Assembly: GCA_035574315.1 (NCBI GenBank)
Contig: DATLYW010000021.1
Coordinates: forward strand, 37,962-101,961
Origin: Candidatus Zixiibacteriota bacterium
GTDB lineage: Bacteria; Desulfobacterota; Binatia; UBA9968
DNA: 64,000 bases
Reading direction: 5' to 3'
Shown: in pieces, positions 19,245-29,431 of the stretch
Position numbering within the stretch: position 1 is the stretch's first letter
Layout of the letters: the number at the start of each line of letters is the position of its first letter
Made by a program: the position numbers and the translations under genes
Notes under the pieces: model-generated
What the model was told of the DNA's origin: nothing
Database searches by the model: none
What the model saw: only the letters and a program-made list of their open reading frames with translations

Positions 19245-20069
19245 ATGGCCATCAAGACCTATCAGCCGACTTCCGCCGGAATACGCTTCCGCACGGGTCT
19301 GACCTTCGAGGAGATCACGCGGACCGAGCCCGTAAAGGGGCTGTGCGAGCCGCTCAAGCGCAGCGGGGGGCGCAACAACACCGGGCGCGTGACCGCGGAC
19401 CATCGCGGCGGCGGACACAAGCGCCTGTACCGGGTGATCGACTTCAAGCGCGACAAGAAGGGGGTGCCGGCGAAGGTGGAGGCGATCGAGTACGATCCGA
19501 ACCGTTCGTGTCGGATCGCGCTCCTCTGCTACGCGGACGGCGAGCGGCGCTACATTCTCGCGCCTGATCGGCTCAAGGTGGGGGACCAGGTGGTGGCGGG
19601 CGACGACAACGTCGACATCCAGCCGGGGAATTCCTTGCCGCTCAAGTACATCCCGGTCGGAACCGTGGTGCACAACATTGAGCTCAAGATCGGCAAGGGG
19701 GGGCAGCTCGCCCGCAGCGCCGGTTCCGGGGCGCAACTGATGGCGAAGGAAGGCAACTACACGCTGCTCAAACTGCCCTCGGGCGAGCTGCGTTACGTGC
19801 TCGCCGATTGCCGGGCGACGATCGGCCAGGTCGGGAACGCCGACCAGGAGAACATCTCGTGGGGAAAAGCCGGGCGGATGCGGTGGCTCGGCCGGCGCCC
19901 CATTACCCGGGGGATCGCCAAGAACCCGGTGGATCATCCGCACGGCGGCGGCGAAGGCCGCTCCAAGGGCAATCACCCGATGACGCCCTGGGGCAAGCCC
20001 ACCAAGGGCTACAAGACGCGCAAGAACCGCGCGTCGGACCGGTACATCGTGCAGCGTAGAAAGGCGTAG
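19245..20069 (+). CDS. rplB: 50S ribosomal protein L2
   Basis: Universal peptidyl-transferase-centre protein, 274 aa, standard. The C-terminal signature around [13 protein letters not shown] includes the conserved histidine, and the RNA-binding core has [14 protein letters not shown]. It ends [13 protein letters not shown]. It lies between rplW and rpsS at close spacing. Confidence 0.98.
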   Translation: MAIKTYQPTSAGIRFRTGLTFEEITRTEPVKGLCEPLKRSGGRNNTGRVTADHRGGGHKRLYRVIDFKRDKKGVPAKVEAIEYDPNRSCRIALLCYADGERRYILAPDRLKVGDQVVAGDDNVDIQPGNSLPLKYIPVGTVVHNIELKIGKGGQLARSAGSGAQLMAKEGNYTLLKLPSGELRYVLADCRATIGQVGNADQENISWGKAGRMRWLGRRPITRGIAKNPVDHPHGGGEGRSKGNHPMTPWGKPTKGYKTRKNRASDRYIVQRRKA

Positions 20070-20074
20070 CGAAA

Positions 20075-20401
20075 ATGGCGCGTTCGGTGAAAAAAGGACC
20101 GTTCGTCGACGAGCATCTCGCGAAGAAGATCGCCGCGATGAACGAGTCGCGGCAAAAGCGCGTGATCCAGACCTGGTCGCGTCGTTCGACGATCACTCCG
20201 GAGATGGTGGGTCACACCATCGGGGTGCACAACGGGCGAAAGTTCATCCCGGTTTTCATCACCGAGAACATGGTCGGCCACAAGCTCGGAGAATTCGCGC
20301 CGACGCGGACCTTTTTCATGCATTCAGGGGACCGCAAGGGAGAGGCCAAGGAAACCACCGGGGCTCCGCGGCCTGCACCTGGCGCGCCGCCGAAGAGCTG
20401 A
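20075..20401 (+). CDS. rpsS: 30S ribosomal protein S19
   Basis: S19 of the 30S head, 108 aa. The canonical core [19 protein letters not shown] to [12 protein letters not shown] is complete by about residue 92. The final 16 or so residues are a Pro/Ala-rich tail ([14 protein letters not shown]) longer than usual. The tail is in frame with no sign of error. Confidence 0.97.
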   Translation: MARSVKKGPFVDEHLAKKIAAMNESRQKRVIQTWSRRSTITPEMVGHTIGVHNGRKFIPVFITENMVGHKLGEFAPTRTFFMHSGDRKGEAKETTGAPRPAPGAPPKS

Positions 20402-20436
20402 CGCCAGCGGGAGCTACGCTGGGAAGGTAAGGAAAG

Positions 20437-20781
20437 ATGGAAGCCCGCGCGATCACCCGATTCACGAGACTCTCGCCGCGCAAGGTCCGGCTGGTCGTCG
20501 ACCAGATCCGGGGCAAGGGCGTGGAGGAGGCGTTGAATATCCTGAAATTCATTCCGAAGCGCGCCGCCGGCACGGTCGCCAAGACGCTCCGTGCCGCCGT
20601 GGCGAACGCGGAAAACACCCAGAGCGTGGACGTCGACCGGCTGTACGTCAAGCGGGCGAGGGTGGACGAAGCCGGGATGTGGAAGCGGTTCACGCCGCGC
20701 GCCCAGGGCCGGGCCACTCGGATCCGCAAGCGGCTGAGCCACATTACGATCGTCCTGGACGAGGCCGAGGAGAGGAGCTGA
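20437..20781 (+). CDS. rplV: 50S ribosomal protein L22
   Basis: Tunnel-lining protein, 114 aa. Recognised by [15 protein letters not shown] and the C-terminal beta-hairpin region [22 protein letters not shown], including the macrolide-contact hairpin. It has a purine-rich ribosome-binding site (GGAAGGTAAGGAAAG). rpsC follows after 4 bases. Confidence 0.97.
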   Translation: MEARAITRFTRLSPRKVRLVVDQIRGKGVEEALNILKFIPKRAAGTVAKTLRAAVANAENTQSVDVDRLYVKRARVDEAGMWKRFTPRAQGRATRIRKRLSHITIVLDEAEERS

Positions 20782-20785
20782 CCGG

Positions 20786-21448
20786 ATGGGCCAGAAGACG
20801 CATCCCAAGATTTTTCGGCTCGGCGTGATCGAGTCCTGGGACTCGCGGTGGTATGCCCGCCAGGACTACGCCAAGCTGCTGCACGAAGACCTGCGGATAA
20901 AGAAGTTTCTCAAGAGCCGACTTTACCATGCGGGCATTTCGCGGATCGAGATCGAGCGCGCGGCGAACAAGGCCAAGATCAACATACACACCGCGCGCCC
21001 CGGCATCGTGATCGGAAAGAAAGGGGCGGAGATCGAAAAGCTCAAGGAAGACCTCACCAAGCTCACGGGCCGGGAAACCTACATCAACATCCACGAGGTG
21101 CGACGCCCCGACCTCGACGCGCAGCTGGTCGCGGAAAACGTCGCCCTCCAGCTCGAGCGGCGGGTCGCCTTCCGGCGGGCGATGAAGGAGAGCGTTTCCC
21201 GGGCCATGCGGATGGGGGCCCAGGGGATCAAGATCCAGTGCGCGGGGCGGCTCGGCGGAGCGGAAATCGCGCGCACCGAGTGGTACCGGGAGGGCCGGGT
21301 GCCGCTGCACACGCTGCGGGCCGACATCAGCTACGGCTTCGCGGAGGCGCGGACCACGTACGGCGTGATCGGCGTCAAGGTCTGGATCTTTCGCGGCGAG
21401 GTATTGACCGAGGAAGAGGAACAGCAGAAGGCGATGCTGGGCGGATAA
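20786..21448 (+). CDS. rpsC: 30S ribosomal protein S3
   Basis: S3 of the mRNA entry channel, 220 aa. The N-terminal KH domain includes [17 protein letters not shown], and the C-terminal domain includes [21 protein letters not shown]. It begins [13 protein letters not shown], the canonical start. An unusual 80-base spacer follows before rplP. Confidence 0.98.
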   Translation: MGQKTHPKIFRLGVIESWDSRWYARQDYAKLLHEDLRIKKFLKSRLYHAGISRIEIERAANKAKINIHTARPGIVIGKKGAEIEKLKEDLTKLTGRETYINIHEVRRPDLDAQLVAENVALQLERRVAFRRAMKESVSRAMRMGAQGIKIQCAGRLGGAEIARTEWYREGRVPLHTLRADISYGFAEARTTYGVIGVKVWIFRGEVLTEEEEQQKAMLGG

Positions 21449-21461
21449 CAATCAGGTTGTC

Positions 21462-21518
21462 GGTTTCCGCTTGAGAGATCGAAGCGGCAACTGCAACCTC
21501 GAGCCCGAAACGGGAAAC
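21462..21518 (+). repeat. Dispersed GTTTCCG...CGGGAAAC intergenic element (copy 1)
   Basis: The rpsC-rplP spacer begins with GGTTTCCG and ends with GAGCCCGAAACGGGAAAC, short arms that are roughly complementary. The same two blocks occur in the trpD-trpC spacer, with 16 of 18 bases matching in the second block (GAGCCCGAAACTGGAAAC). The GGGAAAC end lies 10 bases before the rplP ATG, where no ordinary Shine-Dalgarno sequence is seen. Confidence 0.6.
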
Positions 21519-21528
21519 TCGCAGATCG

Positions 21529-21954
21529 ATGCTCGAACCGAAAAAAGTAAAATATCGCAAGCAACAAAAGGGCCGGCGGCGCGGCCTGGCTTATCGCGGG
21601 GCCTCGCTCGCCTTCGGCGACTACGGGCTGAAAGCGGTGGGGCGCGGCTGGATGACCGCACGTGAGATCGAGGCGGCTCGGGTGGCGCTCACGCGCTACC
21701 TGAAACGCGGCGGCAAGGTCTGGATCCGGATCTTCCCCGACAAGCCGCTTACGAGAAAGCCGGCGGAAACCCGGATGGGCAAAGGCAAGGGGGCTCCGGA
21801 GCTGTGGGTGGCGGTGATCAAACCCGGCAGGATTCTCTTCGAGATGGAAGGGGTCGAGGCGAACCTGGCGCGGGAGGCTTTCCGGCTGGCGGCCCACAAG
21901 TTGTCGATTCCGACTATTTTCGTCGAAAGAAGGGGGCTGGCTCATGCTGGCTAG
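21529..21954 (+). CDS. rplP: 50S ribosomal protein L16
   Basis: L16, positions tRNA at the central protuberance side of the 50S; 141 aa. It contains [20 protein letters not shown] and [20 protein letters not shown], the conserved basic and arginine segments. No AGGAGG-like site precedes the ATG; only the repeat-borne GGGAAAC does. The 3' end overlaps rpmC by 11 bases. Confidence 0.97.
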   Translation: MLEPKKVKYRKQQKGRRRGLAYRGASLAFGDYGLKAVGRGWMTAREIEAARVALTRYLKRGGKVWIRIFPDKPLTRKPAETRMGKGKGAPELWVAVIKPGRILFEMEGVEANLAREAFRLAAHKLSIPTIFVERRGLAHAG

Positions 21955-22153
21955 AGAGCTGAGGGAAATGAGCGACGGAGATCTCGCGCGCAAGCGATCG
22001 GAGCTGCGCGAAGAGATCAGTCACCTGAAGCTGCGGCGCGCGACCAGCCGGCTCGAGAACCCGATGAAGCTGCGGCAGACCCGGCGGGAGCTGGCGCGGG
22101 TGGAGACGGTGCTCCGGGAAAAGGCGCTCGCGAGGGAGAAGGGCGGAGTATGA
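21944..22153 (+). CDS. rpmC: 50S ribosomal protein L29
   Basis: Tunnel-exit protein, 69 aa, two long helices. The pattern [20 protein letters not shown] with the later [16 protein letters not shown] matches L29. It starts inside the end of rplP and overlaps the rpsQ start (ATGA), so translational coupling on both sides is likely. Confidence 0.95.
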   Translation: MLARELREMSDGDLARKRSELREEISHLKLRRATSRLENPMKLRQTRRELARVETVLREKALAREKGGV

Positions 22154-22443
22154 AGCAGCGGGGGCTGAGAAAGGAGCGCACCGGGGTGGTGGTGAGCGAC
22201 CGGATGCAGAAGACGGTGGTGGTAGCGGTGGAGCGTACGATCATGCACCCCAAGTACAAGAAGTACCTGCGCCGCCGCACGAAGATGATGGCGCACGACG
22301 AGGCCAACGCATGCCGGGTGGGCGACCGCGTGCTGATCGTGGAGTGCCGTCCGATCAGCCGGACCAAGCACTGGCGCGTCCGCAAGATCCTCGAGCGCGC
22401 CAAGACGGCGGTCGAAACCGAGCCGGTCGAGGTGGGGTCATGA
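22150..22443 (+). CDS. rpsQ: 30S ribosomal protein S17
   Basis: S17, 97 aa, OB-fold 16S rRNA-binding protein. Signatures are [28 protein letters not shown] and the [11 protein letters not shown] motif. It has a short C-terminal tail. The start overlaps the rpmC stop and its own stop overlaps the rplN start, both as ATGA. Confidence 0.97.
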   Translation: MKQRGLRKERTGVVVSDRMQKTVVVAVERTIMHPKYKKYLRRRTKMMAHDEANACRVGDRVLIVECRPISRTKHWRVRKILERAKTAVETEPVEVGS

Positions 22444-22808
22444 TTCAGATGCGGACGGTTCTCGACGTGGCGGACAACTCGGGGGCCCGAAAGGTGCAGT
22501 GTATCAAGGTGCTGGGCGGAAGCCGGCGGCGGTACGCCTCGATCGGCGACATTATCGTCGTGTCGGTCAAGGAGGCGGTCCCCAACGCGAAGGTCAAGAA
22601 AGGCGACGTGATGAAAGCGGTGGTGGTGCGGACGGCCAAGGAGGTGGGACGCCCCGACGGGACCTACATCCGCTTCGACAACAACTCGGCGGTGCTGATC
22701 GACAACCAGAAGGAGCCGATCGGAACCCGTATTTTCGGTCCGGTCGCGCGCGAGCTCAGGGCCAAGAAGTTCATGAAGATCATTTCGCTGGCGCCCGAGG
22801 TGTTATAG
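22440..22808 (+). CDS. rplN: 50S ribosomal protein L14
   Basis: L14 of the subunit interface, 122 aa, standard. It begins [20 protein letters not shown] and contains [20 protein letters not shown] and the C-terminal [13 protein letters not shown]. The start overlaps the rpsQ stop (ATGA). Confidence 0.97.
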   Translation: MIQMRTVLDVADNSGARKVQCIKVLGGSRRRYASIGDIIVVSVKEAVPNAKVKKGDVMKAVVVRTAKEVGRPDGTYIRFDNNSAVLIDNQKEPIGTRIFGPVARELRAKKFMKIISLAPEVL

Positions 22809-22834
22809 CGGCGGGCCCGGGGAGAAGGCTAACC

Positions 22835-23146
22835 GTGCATATCCGAAAGAACGACAGCGTCATGGTGATCGCCGGCAAGGAGCGCGGTAAGACCGGGAAA
22901 GTGTTGCGGGTGGTGCCCAAGAAGGGCGGGGTGGTGGTCGAGCGGCTCAACCTGGTCAAGCGACACATGCGGCCCCGCGGTCCTCAGCATCCCGGCGGGA
23001 TCGTCGAGAAAGAGGCTCTCATCCGGGCGGCGAACGTCATGCTGATGTGCGACAAGTGCAACGCTCCGGTGCGCGTCGGGCACAAGGTCCTCTCCGACGG
23101 GAAGAAGGTGCGTGTTTGCCGACGCTGCGGGGAAGCCTTAGATTGA
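22835..23146 (+). CDS. rplX: 50S ribosomal protein L24
   Basis: Assembly-initiator protein, 103 aa, GTG start after GGAGAAGG. The KOW motif [16 protein letters not shown], the segment NLVKRHMRP, and a C-terminal [17 protein letters not shown] pair of CxxC motifs are visible. These suggest a zinc-binding variant like those in several Gram-negative groups. The frame is open upstream but without L24 similarity. Confidence 0.95.
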   Translation: MHIRKNDSVMVIAGKERGKTGKVLRVVPKKGGVVVERLNLVKRHMRPRGPQHPGGIVEKEALIRAANVMLMCDKCNAPVRVGHKVLSDGKKVRVCRRCGEALD

Positions 23147-23157
23147 CGGGTACGGCA

Positions 23158-23697
23158 ATGGCGAGGCTCAAGGACAAGTACTACAACGAGGTCGTGCCGG
23201 CGATGCAGCGGGAGTTCGGGTACAAGAACGCGATGCAGGTGCCCCGGCTGGAGAAGATCACGGTGAACGTGGGCCTGGGCGAGGCGACGCAGAACATCAA
23301 GGCCCTTGAGACGGCTGCGGCCGAGGTCGCCGCGATCACCGGGCAGAAACCGGTGATCACCCGGGCGAAGAAGGCGATCGCCAATTTCAAGCTGCGCCAG
23401 GGGATGCCGATCGGCTGCATGGTAACGCTGCGGCGCGATCGCATGTACGAGTTCCTGGACCGGCTTATCCACGCGGCGTTGCCCCGGGTGCGGGATTTCA
23501 AGGGAGTGCCGGACCGATCGTTCGACGGTCGCGGCAACTATTCCCTGGGGCTGCGGGAGCAGATCATCTTTCCCGAAATCCAGGCCGACAAGGTGGACAA
23601 GCCCAGGGGTATGACGGTGACGATCACCACGACGGCAAAAACCGACCGGGAGGCGCGGTCGCTGCTCAGACTGCTGGGCATGCCTTTTGCCGGCTGA
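23158..23697 (+). CDS. rplE: 50S ribosomal protein L5
   Basis: L5 binds 5S rRNA at the central protuberance; 179 aa, standard. Signatures are [33 protein letters not shown] and the [18 protein letters not shown] segment. The start is the ATG giving [14 protein letters not shown]. Confidence 0.98.
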   Translation: MARLKDKYYNEVVPAMQREFGYKNAMQVPRLEKITVNVGLGEATQNIKALETAAAEVAAITGQKPVITRAKKAIANFKLRQGMPIGCMVTLRRDRMYEFLDRLIHAALPRVRDFKGVPDRSFDGRGNYSLGLREQIIFPEIQADKVDKPRGMTVTITTTAKTDREARSLLRLLGMPFAG

Positions 23698-23715
23698 GGC
23701 GCAGGGGGGGTTCCG

Positions 23716-23901
23716 TTGGCCAAGAAATGTCTTCGTGTCAAGGCCGAAAGGCCGAACAAATTCAGGGTTCGAGAGTACAACCGCTGCCCGCTGTGCGGCC
23801 GGGCCCGGGCTTTCTACCGCCGTTTCCGCATGTGCCGCCTCTGCTTGAGGGATTACGCGCGCAAGGGCCAGATCCCGGGCCTGATCAAGGCGAGTTGGTG
23901 A
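23716..23901 (+). CDS. rpsN: 30S ribosomal protein S14, zinc-binding type
   Basis: Short form of S14, 61 aa, with a TTG start after GGGGGG. Two CxxC motifs (CPLC and CRLC) ligate zinc, the ancestral C+ type, rather than the roughly 100-aa zinc-free type of enterobacteria. It ends [12 protein letters not shown], characteristic of the family. Confidence 0.97.
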   Translation: MAKKCLRVKAERPNKFRVREYNRCPLCGRARAFYRRFRMCRLCLRDYARKGQIPGLIKASW

Positions 23902-23914
23902 GGCGGAGAAGAAT

Positions 23915-24319
23915 ATGGCGATGACCGATCCGATTGCAGACATGCTCACGCGGATACGCAACGCGGCCCGTGCGCGGCATCCGAAGGTTTCGGTGCCGTG
24001 GTCCCGCATAAAAGAAAGCATCGCCCGCGTGCTGCTCGAAGAGGGCTACGTCAAGGACGTCAAGAAGGTCAAGGCGGCCCGGGGCGGGGGAGAAGATCTG
24101 GTGATCCAGCTCAAGTTCGACCGGGAAAACCGCCCGGTCATCTCCGGGCTCAAGCGCGTGAGCACTCCCGGACGGCGAGTCTACACCGGGACGAGAGAAC
24201 TGATGCCGGTCCGAAAAGGACTGGGGATTCATATCCTCTCGACGCCGAAGGGTATCCTGGTGGACCGGGAAGCGCAGCGCGCCAGGGTCGGGGGCGAGCT
24301 GATCTGCTCGGTGTGGTAG
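23915..24319 (+). CDS. rpsH: 30S ribosomal protein S8
   Basis: S8, 134 aa, a central-domain 16S-binding protein that in E. coli represses the spc operon. The N terminus reads MAMTDPIADMLTRIRNAARA; a second ATG two codons later would give the more usual start but has poorer spacing to GGAG. The C-terminal RARVGGELICSVW is intact. Confidence 0.97.
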   Translation: MAMTDPIADMLTRIRNAARARHPKVSVPWSRIKESIARVLLEEGYVKDVKKVKAARGGGEDLVIQLKFDRENRPVISGLKRVSTPGRRVYTGTRELMPVRKGLGIHILSTPKGILVDREAQRARVGGELICSVW

Positions 24320-24334
24320 GCGGCGAGGTGTACG

Positions 24335-24883
24335 GTGTCGCGAATCGGTAAACTTCCCATAATGCTGCCGCAAGGGCTCAAGGTCGCGGTCGAGGGCGAC
24401 CGTGTTCGCATCGAGGGGCCGAAGGGCAGGCTCGAGACCACGGTTCCGGAAGGCATCAGCGTCAAGGTCGAAGGGAACGTGGTGCGCGTGGAGCGCCGGG
24501 GGGATGAGCGCAAGGTGAAGGCACTGCACGGTCTCACGCGGAAGCTGCTCGCCAACATGGCCGACGGCGTCAGCAAGGGCTTTACCCGCGTGCTGGAGAT
24601 CAACGGCGTGGGTTACCGCGCGGAAGTGAAGGGGCAGGAGCTCCACATGACGCTCGGCTACTCGCATCCGGTAGTGTTTCCCCTCCCGCCCGGCATCACT
24701 GCTTCGGTCGAGCGCCAAACGATCATCACGTTGAGCGGCGCGGATCGGCAGCTGCTCGGCGAAACCGCTGCCAAGATCCGAAGCCTGAGGCCCCCCGAGC
24801 CCTACAAGGGCAAGGGCATCAAGTACCGTGAAGAAGTGATCAGGCGCAAGGCCGGAAAGGCCGTGGGCTCCGCGGGGGCGTAG
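24335..24883 (+). CDS. rplF: 50S ribosomal protein L6
   Basis: L6 at the base of the stalk, 182 aa, GTG start. Two homologous half-domains are visible, with SRIGKLPIMLPQGLKVAV at the start and the family signature RPPEPYKGKGIKYREEVI near the C terminus. Spacing to rpsH and rplR is short. Confidence 0.97.
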   Translation: MSRIGKLPIMLPQGLKVAVEGDRVRIEGPKGRLETTVPEGISVKVEGNVVRVERRGDERKVKALHGLTRKLLANMADGVSKGFTRVLEINGVGYRAEVKGQELHMTLGYSHPVVFPLPPGITASVERQTIITLSGADRQLLGETAAKIRSLRPPEPYKGKGIKYREEVIRRKAGKAVGSAGA

Positions 24884-24898
24884 CGACGAGGTTTGCTG

Positions 24899-25255
24899 AT
24901 GTTGGGAAATGAACGATATATCGGGCGAGTCCGGCGCCGCAAGCGGGTACGGAAGAAGGTTCTCGGCACGGACGAGCGGCCGCGCCTTTGCGTCTTCCGC
25001 AGCAACAAGCATATCTACGCTCAGGTGATCTCCGACGACCGGGGCGTCACACTGGCTTCGGCGTCGACCCTGGCGTCCGCCGCGACCCCCAGACCCAAGG
25101 GCGTGGAGGCGGCCAGGCAGGTCGGGCTGGAGATCGCCAGGATATGCAAGGAACGGAACATCACGCGCGTGGTTTTCGACCGTAACGGCTTTCTCTATCA
25201 CGGCCAGGTCAAGGCGCTGGCGGACGGGGCGCGCGAGGGCGGGCTGGAATTTTAG
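24899..25255 (+). CDS. rplR: 50S ribosomal protein L18
   Basis: 5S rRNA-binding protein, 118 aa. The basic N terminus [16 protein letters not shown] is followed by [18 protein letters not shown] and the C-terminal [27 protein letters not shown] chose the ATG 8 bases after GAGG; a TTG two codons earlier is possible. Confidence 0.96.
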   Translation: MLGNERYIGRVRRRKRVRKKVLGTDERPRLCVFRSNKHIYAQVISDDRGVTLASASTLASAATPRPKGVEAARQVGLEIARICKERNITRVVFDRNGFLYHGQVKALADGAREGGLEF

Positions 25256-25277
25256 CCGGCGGGACAGCGAGGGTGCA

Positions 25278-25775
25278 TTGGAACGGATTGATCCGCAGGG
25301 ATTGGAGCTAAAGGAAAAGGTCGTTCACATCAGCCGCGTCGCCAAGGTCGTCAAGGGCGGCCGCCGCTTCAGCTTCAGCGCGCTGGTGGTGGTCGGGGAC
25401 GGCAAGTCGGTGGTCGGCTGCGGCCTCGGTAAGGCCAACGAGGTGCCCGAGGCGATCCGCAAGGGGCTGGAGCAGGCGAAAAAGAATCTCATACGCGTGC
25501 CGGTGGTGAACGGCACGATTCCGTTCGAGGTGACCGGACACTTCGGCGCCGGCCACGTGATCCTCAAGCCCGCCTCGGACGGCACGGGCGTGATCGCCGG
25601 GGGCGGCGTGCGCGCCGTCGTGGAGGCGGCCGGCATCCAGAACGTGCTCACCAAGTGCATCGGCTCCAACAACCCGCACAACATGGTCAAGGCGACCTTC
25701 GAGGCCCTGCGCGACCTGCGGGCCCCGGAAGAGATCGCGGACCGGCGCGGAAAGGCGCTGGCGGAGATTCGCTGA
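25278..25775 (+). CDS. rpsE: 30S ribosomal protein S5
   Basis: S5 of the mRNA entry site, 165 aa, TTG start after GCGAGGG. It has the dsRNA-binding fold with [20 protein letters not shown], the [15 protein letters not shown] loop and the C-terminal [10 protein letters not shown]. The next gene is rplO after 2 bases; rpmD, normally between them, is absent. Confidence 0.97.
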   Translation: MERIDPQGLELKEKVVHISRVAKVVKGGRRFSFSALVVVGDGKSVVGCGLGKANEVPEAIRKGLEQAKKNLIRVPVVNGTIPFEVTGHFGAGHVILKPASDGTGVIAGGGVRAVVEAAGIQNVLTKCIGSNNPHNMVKATFEALRDLRAPEEIADRRGKALAEIR

Positions 25776-25777
25776 AG

Positions 25778-26233
25778 ATGAAGCTGAGCGACTTGAAACC
25801 CGCGGCGGGTTCGAAGAAAAAGAGAAAACGGGTAGGACGCGGCGACGGCTCCGGCCACGGCAAAACCTCGGGCCGGGGTCACAAGGGCCAGGGGGCCCGA
25901 TCGGGCGGCAACGTGGCGCCGGGCTTCGAGGGCGGGCAAATGCCGCTCCAGCGGCGCCTTCCGAAACGGGGCTTTCATAACCCGTTCCGCGTCGAGACCG
26001 CGGTGGTGAACCTCAAGCAGCTCGAGGAAGTCTTTCCCGCCGGTGCCGAGGTTACCCCGGAGGCGCTGGCGGAGGCGGGCCTCGTGCGAGGCCGGGGCAA
26101 GCGCGTGAAGATCCTGGGGGACGGCTCGCTCACCAAGGCGCTCACCGTCAAGGCTCACGGCTTCTCGGCCTCGGCCAGGGAGAAAATCGAAGGCTGCGGC
26201 GGTAAAATAGAATTGATCGCGACTCATGCTTAG
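25778..26233 (+). CDS. rplO: 50S ribosomal protein L15
   Basis: L15, 151 aa. The glycine- and arginine-rich N terminus includes [20 protein letters not shown] and the core includes [16 protein letters not shown]. The start ATG is two bases after the rpsE stop, and its 3' end overlaps secY by 8 bases, indicating tight coupling. Confidence 0.97.
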   Translation: MKLSDLKPAAGSKKKRKRVGRGDGSGHGKTSGRGHKGQGARSGGNVAPGFEGGQMPLQRRLPKRGFHNPFRVETAVVNLKQLEEVFPAGAEVTPEALAEAGLVRGRGKRVKILGDGSLTKALTVKAHGFSASAREKIEGCGGKIELIATHA

Positions 26234-27536
26234 CGGTTTTCAAAACGCTTCCCGGATCCCGGAGCTTCGCCGCCGGATATTTTTCACGCTGGCGATGCTG
26301 GCGGTCTACCGCCTCGGGGTCCACGTGCCGACGCCGGGAATCGACCGGGTGGCGCTGGCGGCTTACTTCGAGCAGGTCAAGGACACGATCTTCGGGCTGT
26401 TCAACCTGTTCTCGGGGGGAGCGCTCGAACAGTTCTCGGTCTTTTCGCTGGGCATCATGCCCTACATCAGCGCTTCGATCATCCTGCAGCTGCTGACGGT
26501 GGTGTTTCCCTACCTGGAACGGCTGTCCAAGGAGGGGGAGGTCGGGAGGCGCAAGATCACCCAGTACACCCGCTACGGCACCGTGGTGCTGTCGATCATT
26601 CAGGGATTGATGATCAGCTATGGTTTGGAGGGGACGCGGGGGCCGGGCGGACAACCGATCGTCATCCATCCGGGCTGGGGGTTTCGCTTGATGACGGTCA
26701 TCACGCTTACCTCCGGGACCGCGTTCATCATGTGGTTGGGCGAGCAGATCACCGAGCGCGGGATCGGCAACGGGATCTCGCTGATCATCTTTGCCGGGAT
26801 CGTGGCCAGGCTGCCTTCGGCCGTCACGACGACCCTGCAGTTCATCCGCGAAGGCGAGCTGGGGATCCTGGTGGCGCTTTTCATGCTGGTCTTGATCGTC
26901 GTGGTGGTTGGCGCCATCATTTTTGTCGAGCGCGGCCAGCGGCGGATCCCGGTGCAGTACGCCAAGCGGGTGGTCGGCCGCAAGATGTACGGCGGCCAGA
27001 GCTCGCACCTGCCGCTCAAGGTGAACACCGCGAACGTCATCCCGCCGATCTTCGCTTCCTCGATCCTGATCTTTCCGGCGACGATGGCGCAGTTCGCGGA
27101 CTACCCGTGGATCCAGGCGATTTCCAGCTACCTCAGCCCGGGACGGTGGCTGCACGACATCGCTTTTGCCGCGTTGATCATCTTTTTCGCTTTCTTCTAC
27201 ACGGCGGTGGTGTTCAACCCGACCGACGTGGCCGATAACATGAAGAAATTCGGCGGCTACATCCCGGGGATCCGGCCGGGGCAGAAGACCGCGGAGTTCA
27301 TCGAGCGCGTGCTTTCCCGGATCACGCTGATCGGCGCGATCTATCTGGTGATTGTTTGTCTGTTGCCGACGTTCCTGATCAGCCAGTTCAACGTGCCGTT
27401 CTACTTCGGTGGAACCGCGTTGCTGATCGTGGTCGGGGTCGCGCTGGATACTGTGGCGCAGATGGAGACCCATTTGATCACACGTAGCTACGAGGGATTC
27501 ATGAAGCGCGGGCGGCTGCGGGGAAGACGAGGTTAG
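26226..27536 (+). CDS. secY: Preprotein translocase subunit SecY
   Basis: Channel subunit of the Sec translocon, 436 aa, about ten transmembrane helices. Recognised by [16 protein letters not shown], the [14 protein letters not shown] segment and the cytoplasmic loop [20 protein letters not shown]. The start overlaps rplO. It is followed after 2 bases by adk. Confidence 0.98.
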   Translation: MLSGFQNASRIPELRRRIFFTLAMLAVYRLGVHVPTPGIDRVALAAYFEQVKDTIFGLFNLFSGGALEQFSVFSLGIMPYISASIILQLLTVVFPYLERLSKEGEVGRRKITQYTRYGTVVLSIIQGLMISYGLEGTRGPGGQPIVIHPGWGFRLMTVITLTSGTAFIMWLGEQITERGIGNGISLIIFAGIVARLPSAVTTTLQFIREGELGILVALFMLVLIVVVVGAIIFVERGQRRIPVQYAKRVVGRKMYGGQSSHLPLKVNTANVIPPIFASSILIFPATMAQFADYPWIQAISSYLSPGRWLHDIAFAALIIFFAFFYTAVVFNPTDVADNMKKFGGYIPGIRPGQKTAEFIERVLSRITLIGAIYLVIVCLLPTFLISQFNVPFYFGGTALLIVVGVALDTVAQMETHLITRSYEGFMKRGRLRGRRG

Positions 27537-27538
27537 GC

Positions 27539-28201
27539 TTGGCCGGTTTGCGCGTCGTTTTGCTGGGGCCCCCGGGAGCCGGCAAGGGAACCCAGGCAAA
27601 ACTGCTCCGGGAGCGCTACGAGGCGTGCCAGGTGTCGACCGGAGACATACTGAGAAACGCCGTGGCGCAGCAGACTCCTCTCGGCAAGGAAGCGGCACGA
27701 CATCTCGAGCGCGGAACCCTGGTTCCGGACGACGTGATCGTCGAGCTGGTCGCCGAGCGGCTCGCGGAAAGCGACTGTGCGAAGGGATTCATCCTCGACG
27801 GTTTTCCCAGGACGATTCCCCAGGCGCAGAGTCTCGACGCGATGCTGGGCAGGATGGGACGCGACCTTCAGTGCGTCCTTTCGATCCGGGTTCCGCGGGA
27901 GGTGATCATCGAGCGGCTCGCGGGACGGCGTACGTGCAGGCGATGCGGCGCGCTCTATCATGTGACGTTCGATCCTCCGGCCAGACCGGGCGTCTGCGAT
28001 CGCTGCGGCGGAGAGCTCTACCAGAGGGAGGACGATCGGGAAGAGACCATAGCGAGGCGTCTGGAGGTCTACGATAAGCAAACGGCGCCGTTGATCGGAT
28101 ACTACCGGGAACGGGGTCTCCTCCGGGAGCTCGACGGGGTCGGGACCATTGCCGAGATCCGGGACCGCCTGATGGCTGCCCTGGGAGGCGCCGCGGCGTG
28201 A
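27539..28201 (+). CDS. adk: Adenylate kinase, long zinc-lid form
   Basis: Converts ATP and AMP to two ADP; 220 aa. The P-loop is GPPGAGKGTQ near the N terminus, with the AMP site DGFPRT further on. The lid carries CRRC and, about 16 residues later, CDRC, a four-cysteine zinc site typical of Gram-positive and some Gram-negative enzymes. The start is TTG with GAGG upstream. Its end overlaps map. Confidence 0.96.
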   Translation: MAGLRVVLLGPPGAGKGTQAKLLRERYEACQVSTGDILRNAVAQQTPLGKEAARHLERGTLVPDDVIVELVAERLAESDCAKGFILDGFPRTIPQAQSLDAMLGRMGRDLQCVLSIRVPREVIIERLAGRRTCRRCGALYHVTFDPPARPGVCDRCGGELYQREDDREETIARRLEVYDKQTAPLIGYYRERGLLRELDGVGTIAEIRDRLMAALGGAAA

Positions 28202-28956
28202 TCTCGCTCAAATCCCCCCGCGAGATCGAGATCATGCGGCGGGCCAACATCATCGTGGCCGAGGTGCTCGAGGAGCTAAAGCGCGCGATCGCTCCGGGCG
28301 TGACAACGCTCGAGCTGGACGCTCTCGCCGAGGAGCTGACGCTCAAGAGGAAGGCGGTGCCGGCGTTCAAGGGCTACACGGTCGCGGGCCGCGTGTTTCC
28401 CCGGAGCCTCTGCGTGTCGGTGAACGAAGAGGTCGTTCATGGCATACCCTCGCGCCGGGTCCTGCGCGAAGGGGATATCGTCGGGCTCGACTACGGCGTG
28501 ATCTACGAAGGGTACTACGGCGACGCGGCGATCACGGTGGGAGTGGGCGCGGTGAGCGAGCAGGCACGCCGCCTGATGGAGGTGACCGAACAGGCGCTTT
28601 ACCGCGGCATCGAACAGCTCCGGGTCGGAAAGCGGCTCGGCGACCTCGGCGCGGCGGTGCAGCAGACGGCGGAAAGCGCCGGCTTTTCCGTGGTTCGGGC
28701 GTTCGTCGGGCACGGTATCGGCAAGCGCTTGCACGAGGAGCCGCCGGTACCCAATTTCGGCGAGCCAGACCGCGGAGTCCGGCTGCAGGAGGGGATGGTG
28801 CTCGCCATCGAGCCGATGGTGAACGCGGGAAGCCACGAGGTTAAAATCAAGGAAGACGGTTGGACCGCCGTGACCAAAGACGGGAGCCTGGCGGCCCATT
28901 TCGAGCATTCCGTGGCGGTGACGAAAAACGGCCCCTATATCTTGAGCAAGCTCTGA
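28198..28956 (+). CDS. map: Methionine aminopeptidase, type I
   Basis: Removes the N-terminal methionine of nascent proteins; 252 aa, type Ia size with no N-terminal extension. Metal ligands are visible in the [15 protein letters not shown] region (two Asp), [12 protein letters not shown] (His), IEPM (Glu) and HFEHSVAV (Glu). The GTG start overlaps the adk stop. The secY-adk-map-infA order is common. Confidence 0.97.
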   Translation: MISLKSPREIEIMRRANIIVAEVLEELKRAIAPGVTTLELDALAEELTLKRKAVPAFKGYTVAGRVFPRSLCVSVNEEVVHGIPSRRVLREGDIVGLDYGVIYEGYYGDAAITVGVGAVSEQARRLMEVTEQALYRGIEQLRVGKRLGDLGAAVQQTAESAGFSVVRAFVGHGIGKRLHEEPPVPNFGEPDRGVRLQEGMVLAIEPMVNAGSHEVKIKEDGWTAVTKDGSLAAHFEHSVAVTKNGPYILSKL

Positions 28957-28975
28957 ACGGGGCGGGCGGACTGTT

Positions 28976-29194
28976 ATGCCGAAGGAAGACGCCATCGAGG
29001 TGACCGGCACCGTGCTGGAAACCCTGCCGAACGCGATGTTCCGCGTCGAGCTGGAGAACGGCCATAAGGTGCTGGCGCACATTTCGGGCAAGATGCGAAT
29101 GCACTACATCAAGATTCTCCCGGGCGACCGGGTCAAGGTCGAGCTGTCGCCGTACGACCTGGGACGGGGCCGGATCATCTACCGGGAGCGATAG
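28976..29194 (+). CDS. infA: Translation initiation factor IF-1
   Basis: OB-fold factor that occupies the A site during initiation; 72 aa, the canonical length. Signatures are [20 protein letters not shown] and [20 protein letters not shown]. It lies between map and rpmJ. Confidence 0.97.
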   Translation: MPKEDAIEVTGTVLETLPNAMFRVELENGHKVLAHISGKMRMHYIKILPGDRVKVELSPYDLGRGRIIYRER

Positions 29195-29208
29195 GAAACG
29201 GGGGAGCG

Positions 29209-29322
29209 GTGAAGGTCAGAGCCTCGGTCAAGAAGATCTGCAACAAGTGCAAGGTGGTGCGGCGCAAGGGCGTGGTGCGCGTCCTGTGCGTCAACACCAA
29301 GCACAAGCAGCGGCAAGGGTAG
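29209..29322 (+). CDS. rpmJ: 50S ribosomal protein L36
   Basis: Thirty-seven residues, GTG start after GGGGAG. The sequence begins [20 protein letters not shown] and ends [11 protein letters not shown]. Cys11, Cys14, Cys27 and His32 form the zinc-ribbon ligands of the C+ type. The order infA-rpmJ-rpsM supports it. Confidence 0.97.
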   Translation: MKVRASVKKICNKCKVVRRKGVVRVLCVNTKHKQRQG

Positions 29323-29431
29323 TCCGGTCGACGTTCGAGGTCGGGACGGGAGCGAGATGCGACCTTTCGGAGCGAAGGGGCAAGGCGCGGCCCGGCCGTC
29401 CGAGGGCTGAGGGCTTCCAGGGAGCAGAAAC

